This document shows positions 36,781 through 45,638 of a stretch of 64,000 nt of DNA, piece by piece. The stretch's first letter is position 1. Every line of letters begins with the position of its first letter. A model generated the notes under the pieces. The model was not told the origin of the DNA. It ran no database searches and saw only the letters and a list, made by a program, of their open reading frames with translations. A program made the translations under genes and the position numbers. Source of the DNA: Chloroflexota bacterium (lineage in GTDB: Bacteria; Chloroflexota; Anaerolineae; Aggregatilineales; Aggregatilineaceae); NCBI GenBank assembly GCA_012729765.1, contig JAAYCM010000006.1, positions 1 through 64,000 on the forward strand, written 5' to 3'.

Positions 36781-37515
36781 CTAGAGCATGACCTCGCCGC
36801 CATCGATCACGATTGCCTGACCGGTGATGAACGAGGCCGCATCCGAGCACAGGAACAGAATCACTGCCGCGACCTCGTCCGGCGTGCCGGTCCGGCCCTG
36901 CGGAATACGAGACACGTCGGCGGACTCGACTTCGGGCGTGATGTTGGCCGGGCATACCGCGTTGACACGGACTCCCTGCCGCGCCAGATCGCGGGCCGAT
37001 TCGCGCGTCAGGCCGATCAGCCCGGCCTTGCTGGCGACATAGGGGGCGCTGTCCTGGCGGGGGAGCAAATAGCCCGCCGTGCTGGCGACGTTGACGATCG
37101 CGCCGCCATATTCCTCGACCATCACTCGCGCAGCAAGCTGCGTGCAGAAGAACACGCCGGTCAGGTTGATCTCCAGCACGCGCCGCCAGTCGTACTCATC
37201 CAGCCGCAGAAAGTCGGCTCGCTTCTCGACGCCCGCCGCGTTGATCACGATATCCAGCCGGCCATACTCGTCGCGCAGCGCCTCGATCATGGCCGCCACC
37301 TGAAAGCGGTTCGACACGTCGGCGGTCCACGTCATGGCGCGCCCGCCTGCCGCTCGGATCAGCTCGGCGGTCCGTTCGGCGCGGTCGGGATTCAGATCGT
37401 TGAGGCAGAGTGCGGCTCCGGCCCCCGCCAGCGCGCACGCGGTCGCCTGCCCGATGCCGCTGCCAGACTCAGTCACCAGCGCCACGCGCCCGCTCAGATC
37501 GACAGTAAAATTCAT
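36781..37515 (-). CDS. short-chain dehydrogenase/reductase
   Basis: The 244-residue protein has the SDR layout: cofactor loop VTESGSGIGQA (usually TGxxxGxG, here with Glu in place of the first Gly), NAAG, catalytic Ser in ASTAGYLL and YVASKAG with Tyr and Lys. Length is normal. The ATG at 37515 has GGGGGGA about seven bases upstream and is preferred to one at 37551. It probably oxidises or reduces an alcohol/ketone with NAD(P)H; the substrate is unknown. A hairpin that ends aldolase transcription separates it from the gene upstream. Confidence 0.9.
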   Translation of the reverse strand: MNFTVDLSGRVALVTESGSGIGQATACALAGAGAALCLNDLNPDRAERTAELIRAAGGRAMTWTADVSNRFQVAAMIEALRDEYGRLDIVINAAGVEKRADFLRLDEYDWRRVLEINLTGVFFCTQLAARVMVEEYGGAIVNVASTAGYLLPRQDSAPYVASKAGLIGLTRESARDLARQGVRVNAVCPANITPEVESADVSRIPQGRTGTPDEVAAVILFLCSDAASFITGQAIVIDGGEVML

Positions 37516-37551
37516 GACAAGTCCCCCCTTTTTGGCAACCATGCCAAACAA

Positions 37552-37582
37552 CAGGGGCAGCGCAACGGATCGGCTGCCCCTG
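37552..37582 (-). terminator. terminator after the aldolase gene
   Basis: CAGGGGCAGC and GCTGCCCCTG form a perfect 10-base-pair stem with an 11-base loop. On the minus strand it is followed by TTGTTTGG, a moderate T-tract, 38 bases beyond the aldolase stop. Confidence 0.65.
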
Positions 37583-37619
37583 TGATCTGACAGGCTAATG
37601 ACCAGCGAACTCCGCCCGG

Positions 37620-38693
<1,074 letters not shown>

Positions 38694-38896
38694 GATCGAA
38701 CTCTCTTTCGCCTTGAAACCATACGTCGGTTAAATAGAATATATCAGCACCATGATCGCACGCGGGCATTTGCGCCGAAATGGTCATTGATCACGATTCG
38801 CCGGGCCAACCGGCACTCACGACCCAGCCTGGATCATAACACGCCAGCCGTCCGGTGCAAGGCGCTCGCGCCAACCAGAGAGGATCACATGCACTG

Positions 38897-39340
38897 ATGC
38901 CGTCCGACCTGCCCCACACGCCGGGCACTTATATCCTGCTGCTCAGGCTCGATCAGCCGCTTACCGTCCAGGTCGGACGCCTGGGCCGCTTCGAGCTCGC
39001 GCCCGGCAGTTATGCCTACGTGGGCAGCGCGCACGGCCCCGGCGGGCTGGCGGCACGTGTCACGCGTCACCTGCGCACCGCTAAGCGCCCGCACTGGCAT
39101 ATCGACTACCTGACCGCCCGTGCGCCTGTGATCGCACTGTGGCTGGATGCGTCACCCGCCCGGCTGGAATGTGTCTGGGCCGGCGCACTACGCCAGGCTC
39201 CCGGCGTGACGGTACCGATTGCGCGCTTTGGGGCGTCGGACTGCGCCTGCCCGGCGCACCTGTTCCGCGTCCCCGATGGCGATCTGACGCCGCTGTGGGA
39301 CGCGTTGAGCCGCCCGGTCTGGATCAGCCTGCGGCGCTAG
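38897..39340 (+). CDS. GIY-YIG-like DUF123 domain protein
   Basis: The 147-residue protein matches the DUF123 group of GIY-YIG-like proteins: PGTYILLLRL, GSYAYVGSAHGPGGLAARVTRHLR, HWHIDYL and FGASDCACPAHLF near the end. Related proteins are sometimes fused to endonuclease III, hinting at nucleic-acid work, but the activity is unproven. The ATG at 38897 has AGAGGA upstream and is preferred to an earlier in-frame ATG (38855). It stands alone between a divergent aldolase gene and a repeat element. Confidence 0.8.
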   Translation: MPSDLPHTPGTYILLLRLDQPLTVQVGRLGRFELAPGSYAYVGSAHGPGGLAARVTRHLRTAKRPHWHIDYLTARAPVIALWLDASPARLECVWAGALRQAPGVTVPIARFGASDCACPAHLFRVPDGDLTPLWDALSRPVWISLRR

Positions 39341-39382
39341 AGCGTGTTATGTACTTCGGAACGCTAAACGAGGCGAACGACC

Positions 39383-39495
39383 CTGCCCCCCATCCTAAAT
39401 CCTTCCCCCAAAATGAGGGAAGGACTTGAAAAACGCCACCGTGCTCCCCTTCCCTCCGTGAAACGTGGGGGAAGGGGCTGGGGGATGGGGGGCAG
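39383..39495. repeat. 113-bp imperfect palindromic element
   Basis: The ends are perfect inverted repeats (CTGCCCCCCATCC at 39383-39395, GGATGGGGGGCAG at 39483-39495). Inside are two further nested palindromes built from CCTTCCC/GGGAAGG units. The pyrimidine-rich arm and its purine-rich partner give a long potential hairpin. This looks like a dispersed miniature repeat of the type common in large genomes; no second copy is present in this window. The remaining bases from 39341 to 39563 show nothing else. Confidence 0.65.
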
Positions 39496-39563
39496 CAGTA
39501 CACAACAGCCTCTAGTGCTTTCCGGCTTGGTCGATTTGCACGAAGATTTGGCGCGGCAGCTTA

Positions 39564-39593
39564 TTGACAAGCGATCCGACCCTGTGCTAAGCT
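39564..39593 (+). promoter_or_regulatory. promoter of the aromatic amino acid operon
   Basis: TTGACA (39564-39569) and TAAGCT (39588-39593) are 18 bases apart, giving a transcript start near 39600, about 32 bases before the leader peptide. Confidence 0.75.
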
Positions 39594-39631
39594 CATCCTA
39601 ATCAGTCAGGAGTTTGATACCTAAACAAGCC

Positions 39632-39763
39632 ATGTCGAACCATCGTTTGGCCTTCCCGTTAGCTAAATCCCCCCGCAACCGCTTTGCGGGCTTTAGCTAT
39701 TACTTCTATTTTAACGGCCATACGGCAGGTTCGAGCTTGGCTGCGAGCGGCGCAGGTCGATAA
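39632..39763 (+). CDS. Phe/Tyr-rich attenuator leader peptide, 43 aa
   Basis: A 43-codon frame opens at ATG 39632 and ends at TAA 39761-39763. Codons 18-27 read F-A-G-F-S-Y-Y-F-Y-F, seven aromatic residues in ten. This is the hallmark of a transcription-attenuation leader such as E. coli pheL. Hairpin 39661-39698 (AGCTAAA/TTTAGCT plus CCCGCAA/TTGCGGG) overlaps the start of these codons. An AGGAG at 39608-39612 is rather far from the ATG; the translation start is therefore the weakest part of the case. The frame precedes aroH-aroF and a terminator at 39791. Confidence 0.8.
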   Translation: MSNHRLAFPLAKSPRNRFAGFSYYFYFNGHTAGSSLAASGAGR

Positions 39764-39827
39764 ACCGACCCATCTAGAAGCAAAAGCCCAGGGCGCAGAG
39801 CACAAGCTCAAGCGCCCTTTTTGTTTT
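39733..39827 (+). promoter_or_regulatory. attenuator: antiterminator segment and terminator before aroH
   Basis: The terminator is GGGCGC (39791-39796) plus GAGC (39798-39801) with GCTC (39806-39809) and GCGCCC (39812-39817), then TTTTTGTTTTT. Segment GAGCTTG (39733-39739) is exactly complementary to CAAGCTC (39803-39809), part of the terminator's 3' arm. A ribosome stalled at the Phe/Tyr codons (39683-39712) would leave 39733-39739 free to form this antiterminator. A ribosome that reaches the stop codon (39761-39763) would hide it and let the terminator form. Confidence 0.8.
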
Positions 39828-39857
39828 TCGGTTCGAGAGCACACAGGAGAGCAAGCC

Positions 39858-40250
39858 TTGAGCCACACTCGTCAGGCCGCATCCTACACCTGCCAGGGCA
39901 TACGCGGCGCGATCACGGTCGAGGCCAACACGCGCGACGCGATCCTCGACGCCACGCATGAGCTGCTCAGCACGATCGTCGAGGCCAACACCCTCGACCC
40001 GGACGACATCGGCGCGGTTTTCTTCACCACGACCGCCGATCTCACCGCCGAATATCCCGCCGTCGCCGCGCGCGAGATGGGCTGGCACGACGCCGCCATC
40101 ATGTGCTCGCACGAGATGAACGTCCCGCATGGGCTGGCGCGCTGCCTGCGCGTGCTCATCTTGTGGAACACGACCCGCACCACGCGCGAGATCCAGCATG
40201 TCTATCTCCGGGGTGCGGCTGTCCTGCGCCCCGATCGCACATTGAGCTAG
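39858..40250 (+). CDS. aroH: monofunctional chorismate mutase, AroH type
   Basis: The 130-residue protein matches the trimeric AroH class (Bacillus subtilis type), which converts chorismate to prephenate. Conserved pieces are [12 protein letters not shown] (about 15-26), [25 protein letters not shown] and [13 protein letters not shown]. The active-site Arg residues near the N-terminus (GIRGA) and near the C-terminus (LRPD) are kept. The start is TTG at 39858 with AGGAG eight bases upstream. It is the first enzyme gene after the Phe/Tyr attenuator. Confidence 0.93.
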   Translation: MSHTRQAASYTCQGIRGAITVEANTRDAILDATHELLSTIVEANTLDPDDIGAVFFTTTADLTAEYPAVAAREMGWHDAAIMCSHEMNVPHGLARCLRVLILWNTTRTTREIQHVYLRGAAVLRPDRTLS

Positions 40251-40288
40251 AGCAGCCTGTTCAGCACAGGCGCAGAGGAGCTATCACC

Positions 40289-41323
40289 ATGATTGTCGTC
40301 ATGTCCACCAACGCCAGCACACAAGACATTTCCGAGGTGATCGCCCGTATCCGGTCGATGGGCTACGACGTGCATCTCTCGGAAGGCAAAGAGCGCACCA
40401 TCATCGGCGTGATCGGGCGTGGTCGTCCCATCGATCGCGAACAGTTAGGACTGATGTCAGGAGTCCAAAACGTGATGCCGGTATCCCACCCCTATAAGAT
40501 CGCCAGCCGCGAGTTCCACCCCGACGATACGCTGATCCCGCTCAACGGGATCAAGGTCGGCAGTCCCGATCTGGCGATCATCGCCGGGCCATGTGCGGTC
40601 GAGAACCGCACGCAGATCATCGAGATGGCGCACGCCGTGCGCGAGGCCGGGGCGACCGCCCTACGCGGGGGTGCCTTCAAGCCGCGCACCTCGCCCTACA
40701 GCTTCCAGGGGTTGGGCGAAGAAGGGCTGCGCTATCTGGCCGAGGCCCGCGAGGAAACCGGCCTGCCGGTCGTGACCGAGGTGATGGACCCGCAGCTTGT
40801 ACCGATGTTCTGCGACTACGCCGACGTGTTCCAGATCGGCGCGCGCAACATGCAGAATTATGCCCTGCTGCACGCGGTCGGTGAGAGCCAGTTCCCGGTG
40901 CTGCTCAAGCGCGGGATGAGCAGCACGATCGAAGAGCTGCTGATGGCGGCGGAGTATATCTTGAGTCACGGCAACATGCGGGTGATGCTGTGCGAGCGCG
41001 GGATTCGCACCTTCGAGACGTTCACGCGCAACACGTTCGACATCAACGCGATCCCGGTGCTCAAGCAGGCGTCACACCTGCCGGTGATCGCCGATCCGAG
41101 CCACGCCGTCGGCAAGTGGGAATACGTCGAAAGCATCTCATTGGCCGCCATCGCCGCCGGGGCGGACGGCCTGATCCTGGAAGTACACGCCGACCCGGAG
41201 CACGCCGAGTCCGATGGGCGGCAGTCGCTCAAGCCGGAGCGCTTCGCCGCGCTGGTCGAGAAAATCCGGCGGCTGGCTCCGGCGGTGGGCCGCCAGGTCG
41301 AGACGCCAGTGCTCGCCAGGTGA
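40289..41323 (+). CDS. aroF: DAHP synthase, type I-beta
   Basis: This is the first enzyme of the shikimate pathway, joining phosphoenolpyruvate and erythrose 4-phosphate. The N-terminal 75 residues form the ferredoxin-like regulatory domain ([21 protein letters not shown]) seen in Thermotoga-type enzymes that are inhibited by Tyr or Phe. The catalytic barrel shows [47 protein letters not shown] and [13 protein letters not shown] with metal and substrate ligands intact. AGAGGAG precedes the ATG. Length is 344 residues, normal for the type. Confidence 0.96.
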   Translation: MIVVMSTNASTQDISEVIARIRSMGYDVHLSEGKERTIIGVIGRGRPIDREQLGLMSGVQNVMPVSHPYKIASREFHPDDTLIPLNGIKVGSPDLAIIAGPCAVENRTQIIEMAHAVREAGATALRGGAFKPRTSPYSFQGLGEEGLRYLAEAREETGLPVVTEVMDPQLVPMFCDYADVFQIGARNMQNYALLHAVGESQFPVLLKRGMSSTIEELLMAAEYILSHGNMRVMLCERGIRTFETFTRNTFDINAIPVLKQASHLPVIADPSHAVGKWEYVESISLAAIAAGADGLILEVHADPEHAESDGRQSLKPERFAALVEKIRRLAPAVGRQVETPVLAR

Positions 41324-41326
41324 TCT

Positions 41327-42187
41327 ATGTTTAAGACTCTCGACTCCTGCTCGGTTCATATCGTCGGCCTGGGGCTGATGGGCGGCTCGCTGGCGCTGGC
41401 GCTGCGCGATCATGTGGCGCGCCTGACGGCTCAGGACATCGAGCCGGGCATCCTGATCGCGGCGCAGGAAACGCGCGTGATCGACGCGGCAGGCAGCACT
41501 GCCGAAGCCGATATCGTCATTCTGGCCACGCCCGCCGATCACATCATCCGCCTGATCCCGACGCTGGAACTGCGGCCCGGCGCCCTGGTGATCGATCTGG
41601 GCAGCACCAAAACGCGCATCTGCGACCAGTTGGATCGCCTGCCGGATGGCGTGCTGGCAGTCGGTGGGCATCCGCTGTGTGGCCTGGCCGAGAACGGCTA
41701 CCGCAACGCGATCGGGACGCTCTACCGCCGCGCGCGCTTCGTGCTGTGCGAAACGACGCGCACCACCGCCGAAGCGTGTGCGCTGGCTGAAGCCCTGGTG
41801 CGTGCCTGCCAGGCCATCCCGATCTGGATGGACCGCACCCAGCACGACCACCTGACCGCGATCACCAGCCACCTGCCGCACCTGCTCAGCTTCGGACTGA
41901 TGCGGCTGGCGATGCAGGTCGCAACCGAAGACAACAACCTGTACGAGCTGGCGGCGGGCGGCTTCGATGGCGCGACGCGCCTTGCCCGCACCAGCGAATC
42001 GATGGTCACCGGAATGTTGAGTACCAATGCGGAGCAGCTTCGCGCCGTGACCGCCCGATTACGCGATCAGCTTGATGCCATCGACGCGCTGCTGGACGAT
42101 CCGGGCGCGCTCCAGGCCGAGCTGGCGATGATCGTGGCGGCGCGGCGCAGTTATACCGCCGACTACGGAGAGCGGCTGATCACATGA
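41327..42187 (+). CDS. tyrA: prephenate dehydrogenase
   Basis: The 286-residue protein starts with the NAD(P)-binding loop (IVGLGLMGGSLALAL) and continues with ATPADH and GGHPLCG, the latter carrying the catalytic His region of TyrA enzymes. It oxidises prephenate to 4-hydroxyphenylpyruvate on the route to Tyr. No C-terminal ACT domain is present, so control by Tyr is more likely through the leader attenuator and AroF. It begins three bases after aroF, and its stop overlaps the aroA start (ATGA). No prephenate dehydratase gene is in view. Confidence 0.92.
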   Translation: MFKTLDSCSVHIVGLGLMGGSLALALRDHVARLTAQDIEPGILIAAQETRVIDAAGSTAEADIVILATPADHIIRLIPTLELRPGALVIDLGSTKTRICDQLDRLPDGVLAVGGHPLCGLAENGYRNAIGTLYRRARFVLCETTRTTAEACALAEALVRACQAIPIWMDRTQHDHLTAITSHLPHLLSFGLMRLAMQVATEDNNLYELAAGGFDGATRLARTSESMVTGMLSTNAEQLRAVTARLRDQLDAIDALLDDPGALQAELAMIVAARRSYTADYGERLIT

Positions 42188-43500
42188 ACGGCACACAGCA
42201 GGTACGGGTCCAACCGGGCGCGCGGCTCAGTGGGGCGGCGCGCGTGCCGGGCGACAAGTCGATCTCGCACCGGGCGCTGATCCTGGGCGCGCTGGCTTCC
42301 GGCACCAGCCAGGTGCGCGGCTTTCTGCCCGGCGGGGATACGCTGGCGACCTGGCGCTGTATCGAGGCGCTGGGCGTGACTATCGAGCGGCACAGCGCGA
42401 CGGATTTCACCCTACACGGGCGCGGCTTGCGCGGCCTGCAAGCGCCTCAGGCCCCGCTGAACTGCGTTCACGCGGGAACCGCGATCCGGCTGCTGGCGGG
42501 GGTGTTGGTGGGGCAGCCGTTCGCCAGCGTGCTCGACGGCTCGGCCCAGCTTCGCCGCCGACCGATGGAGCGCGTCACCCGCCCGCTGCGCCTGATGGGC
42601 GCGCAGATCGCAGACACGGACGGGCGCGCGCCGCTGCATATCGCCGGCGGGCGGCTGAGCGGCATCACGTATGAGATGCCGGTTGCCAGTGCCCAGGTCA
42701 AAAGCTGTGTCCTGCTGGCCGGGCTGCTGGCCGAGGACGCGACAACGATTATCGAGCCAGGGCCGGCCCGCGACCATACCGAGCGGATGCTGCGCAGCAT
42801 GGGCGCGCCGGTGCGGCAGGATGGCCGCTGCATCGAGATCGCGCCGGGAACCGAGCTGCAACCGCTCGATCTCACCGTGCCGGGCGATCTGTCGTCGGCG
42901 GCATTCCTGCTGGTGGCCGCGCTGCTGGTCGGGCGCGAGACGATTACCATTGAGGGTGTCGGGATCAACCCGACCCGCACCGGGATTCTGGACATTCTGG
43001 CGCGCATGGGAGCGCAGATTGAGCGGCGCAACGTGCGCGAAGAGGCCGGTGAGCCGGTGGCCGATCTGGTGGTGCAGCCAGGGGCGCTGGCCGGGGCGGA
43101 GATCGGCGGCGATCTGATCGTGCGCGCCATCGACGAATTCCCGGCGCTGATGGTCGCCGCGACGCAGGCCGAGGGCGAAACCATCGTGCGCGACGCGGCT
43201 GAGCTGCGCGTCAAGGAAACGGACCGGATCGCAGTCATGAGCGGCGAGCTGCGTAAGCTGGGCGCGGAAATCGAAGAGCGACCGGGCGGCTTCCGCATCG
43301 TCGGGCCGCAGCGCTTACGCGGCGCGATCGTGGACGGGCACGACGATCACCGCGTGGCGATGAGCCTGGTGCTGGCCGGGCTGTGCGCCGAGGGCGAGAC
43401 GGTGGTCGAGGATGCGCGCTGCATCGAAGACTCGTTCCCCGGCTTTATCGAGACGTTGCAGCAGCTTGGCGCAGCCGCCGCCATCGAGGGGACGCAATGA
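42184..43500 (+). CDS. aroA: 3-phosphoshikimate 1-carboxyvinyltransferase (EPSP synthase)
   Basis: The 438-residue enzyme adds enolpyruvate to shikimate 3-phosphate. Substrate-binding motifs are seen in GDKSISHRALILGAL (about residue 20), NCVHAGTAIRLLAGVL (about 85, the LxNxGTxxR-type loop, with His in place of the usual second residue), LRRRPMERVTRPLRLMGA, and RVKETDRIAVM near 340. The usual Asn-Ser-Gly-Thr loop reading as VHAGT is notable for inhibitor sensitivity class. It is coupled to tyrA and aroE by ATGA overlaps. Confidence 0.96.
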   Translation: MNGTQQVRVQPGARLSGAARVPGDKSISHRALILGALASGTSQVRGFLPGGDTLATWRCIEALGVTIERHSATDFTLHGRGLRGLQAPQAPLNCVHAGTAIRLLAGVLVGQPFASVLDGSAQLRRRPMERVTRPLRLMGAQIADTDGRAPLHIAGGRLSGITYEMPVASAQVKSCVLLAGLLAEDATTIIEPGPARDHTERMLRSMGAPVRQDGRCIEIAPGTELQPLDLTVPGDLSSAAFLLVAALLVGRETITIEGVGINPTRTGILDILARMGAQIERRNVREEAGEPVADLVVQPGALAGAEIGGDLIVRAIDEFPALMVAATQAEGETIVRDAAELRVKETDRIAVMSGELRKLGAEIEERPGGFRIVGPQRLRGAIVDGHDDHRVAMSLVLAGLCAEGETVVEDARCIEDSFPGFIETLQQLGAAAAIEGTQ

Positions 43501-44315
43501 CGCAGCGCGTGGGTCTGCTCGGTTGGCCGGTCGGGCACAGCATCTCGCCCGCCATGCACAACGCCGCCTTCCACATGCAGGCCATAGACTGGGCGTATAC
43601 CGCCCTGCCCGTGCCGCCGGAAGAACTGCAAGCTGAGGTGACGCGCCTGCTCGACGAGGGTTACCGGGGATTCAACGTCACCGTGCCGCACAAACAGGCG
43701 GTGCTGGAGCTGGCGCAGATCGCGGAAGTCAGCCCGGCGGTGGACGCGATCAGCGCGGCCAACACGCTCACGCGGCTGCCGGGCGGCAGTCTGCGCGCCG
43801 ACAACACCGACTGGGAAGGCTTTCTGAGCGATCTACGGATGTATCGCGTGGCGCTCAGCGGCCAGACCTGCCTGATTCTTGGCACCGGCGGCAGCGCGCG
43901 GGCCGTGCGCTATGCGTTGGAGCAGCAGGGCGTGGCGGTCGTCCAGGTCAGCCGCCAGCCGGACAGGCACGCCGGGCAAATCGGCTACGACGATCTGGCC
44001 CAGGCGGCAGAGGGCGCGGGCCTGATCGTGAACTGCACGCCGCTCGGCCTGGCCCCGGAAATCGAGCGCTCGCCCTGGCCGAAAAATGTGCCGTTCCCGC
44101 CCGGCGCAATCCTGTACGATCTTGTGTATAATCCGCCCGTCACGCGCCTGATGCAGCAGGCCCGCGCCGCCGGAGCGCGCGTTTTCGGTGGGCTGGGGAT
44201 GCTTGTCTGGCAGGGGGCACTCTCCTACGAAATCTGGACCGGCCAGCGCCCCCCGCTCGATATCATGTTTGCGGCAGCGCGGCAGGCATTGTCATCGGCA
44301 TCATCTGAAACATGA
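43497..44315 (+). CDS. aroE: shikimate dehydrogenase
   Basis: The 272-residue protein reduces 3-dehydroshikimate with NADPH. The N-terminal substrate site shows GWPVGHSISPAMHNAAF and GFNVTVPHKQAVLE with the catalytic Lys and, further on, AANTLTRLPGG and NTDWEGF with the Asp. The dinucleotide loop is GTGGSARAVRYAL. The ATG at 43497 overlaps the aroA stop. Length is standard. Confidence 0.96.
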   Translation: MTQRVGLLGWPVGHSISPAMHNAAFHMQAIDWAYTALPVPPEELQAEVTRLLDEGYRGFNVTVPHKQAVLELAQIAEVSPAVDAISAANTLTRLPGGSLRADNTDWEGFLSDLRMYRVALSGQTCLILGTGGSARAVRYALEQQGVAVVQVSRQPDRHAGQIGYDDLAQAAEGAGLIVNCTPLGLAPEIERSPWPKNVPFPPGAILYDLVYNPPVTRLMQQARAAGARVFGGLGMLVWQGALSYEIWTGQRPPLDIMFAAARQALSSASSET

Positions 44316-44342
44316 TCGTTTCGTTACACAGGAGTTCCCGGA

Positions 44343-45638
44343 ATGGAAGTCAAGACAACCGAAAGCCTCGTCGATGAGCTGCGCTGGCGGGGCCTGCTCT
44401 ACGACATGACCGAGGGCGCCGAAGAGGTACTGGCGAAGGAGAAGATCACCGGCTACATCGGCTTCGACCCGACCGCCGACAGCCTGCATATCGGCTCGCT
44501 GGTGCCGATCATGGTGCTGGTCCATCTCCAGCGGCACGGCCACACCCCAATCGCGCTCGCCGGCGGCGGCACGGGCATGATCGGCGATCCGAGCTTCAAG
44601 GCCAAAGAACGCCAGCTCCTCTCAGAAGCGCAGATCGATCATAATATCGCCGGCATCAAGCGCCAGCTCAGCCACTTCCTGCACTTCGAGGGCGTCGAGA
44701 ACCCGGCCCTGCTGGTCAATAACGCCGACTGGCTGCTCTCGCTGAACCTGGTCGAGTTCCTGCGCGAGACCGGCAAGCATTTCACCGTCAACTACATGAT
44801 GGCGAAAGACTCGGTCAAGACGCGCCTTGAGGGCGAGGAAGGACTCTCGTTCACCGAGTTCAGCTACATGCTGCTCCAGGCCTACGACTTTTTGCGGCTC
44901 TACCAGGAATACGGCTGCACCTTCCAGATGGGCGGCAGCGATCAGTGGGGCAATATCACCGCCGGGGTGATGCTGATCCGCAAGGTGCTTGATGGGCGCG
45001 CGTTTGCGATGACGGTCCCGCTTATCACCACCAGCACCGGGGTCAAGTTCGGCAAGACCGAGGCTGGGACCGTCTGGCTCGATCCCGAACGGACCTCGCC
45101 CTTCCGCTTCTACCAGTACTGGATCAACACGACCGATGAAGATGTAGTCCGCTACCTGAAGTACTTCACGCTGTTGGACCGTGACGAGATCGCGGCGCTG
45201 GAACATGCCGTCGAGACGGAGCCGCACCGCCGCGCCGCGCAGACCCGGCTGGCCGAGGAAGTTACGCGCATGGTGCACGGCGAGGAAGGGCTGCACAAGG
45301 CGCGCATGGCGACCGAAGTCCTGTTCGGTGATCGTGACCTGGAAGGACTGAGCGCCAGCGATCTGCTCGATATCTTCTCCGAGGTGCCGTCGTGTGACAT
45401 CCCGGCGGACACCCTGCGCGCCGGGATCAGCGTGGTCGATCTGGCGCTGCACTGCGGCCTCGACCGCTCGAAGAAGCAGATCCGCAACCTGATCGACAGC
45501 GGCGGGCTGTACGTCAACAACCGGCGCGTCGAGAGCGTGGACCAGGCGCTCGCCCTGGATGACGCGATCGAGGGACGGCTGCTCGTGCTGCGCAAAGGTA
45601 AGAAGCAGTTTTACCTGGTTCAGGTGCAGGCGCGCTGA
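44343..45638 (+). CDS. tyrS: tyrosyl-tRNA synthetase
   Basis: This class I synthetase of 431 residues charges tRNA-Tyr. The HIGH-like motif is HIGSLVP (near residue 50), and the KMSKS-like loop reads KFGKTEAGT (near 243), as in TyrS enzymes of the bacterial TyrRS group. The C-terminal S4-like RNA-binding domain (about 360-425) contains SKKQIRNLIDSGGLYVNN. AGGAG precedes the ATG. Its place inside the aromatic operon means that the Phe/Tyr attenuator also sets tyrosyl-tRNA charging capacity; the last base of tyrS and the first base of aroC coincide. Confidence 0.97.
   Translation: MEVKTTESLVDELRWRGLLYDMTEGAEEVLAKEKITGYIGFDPTADSLHIGSLVPIMVLVHLQRHGHTPIALAGGGTGMIGDPSFKAKERQLLSEAQIDHNIAGIKRQLSHFLHFEGVENPALLVNNADWLLSLNLVEFLRETGKHFTVNYMMAKDSVKTRLEGEEGLSFTEFSYMLLQAYDFLRLYQEYGCTFQMGGSDQWGNITAGVMLIRKVLDGRAFAMTVPLITTSTGVKFGKTEAGTVWLDPERTSPFRFYQYWINTTDEDVVRYLKYFTLLDRDEIAALEHAVETEPHRRAAQTRLAEEVTRMVHGEEGLHKARMATEVLFGDRDLEGLSASDLLDIFSEVPSCDIPADTLRAGISVVDLALHCGLDRSKKQIRNLIDSGGLYVNNRRVESVDQALALDDAIEGRLLVLRKGKKQFYLVQVQAR

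Noticed and set aside
39684..39857. N-terminal extension of aroH to 39684
   Set aside because: It would run through the leader peptide region and the attenuator terminator. The TTG at 39858 has AGGAG eight bases upstream and gives a normal AroH length.
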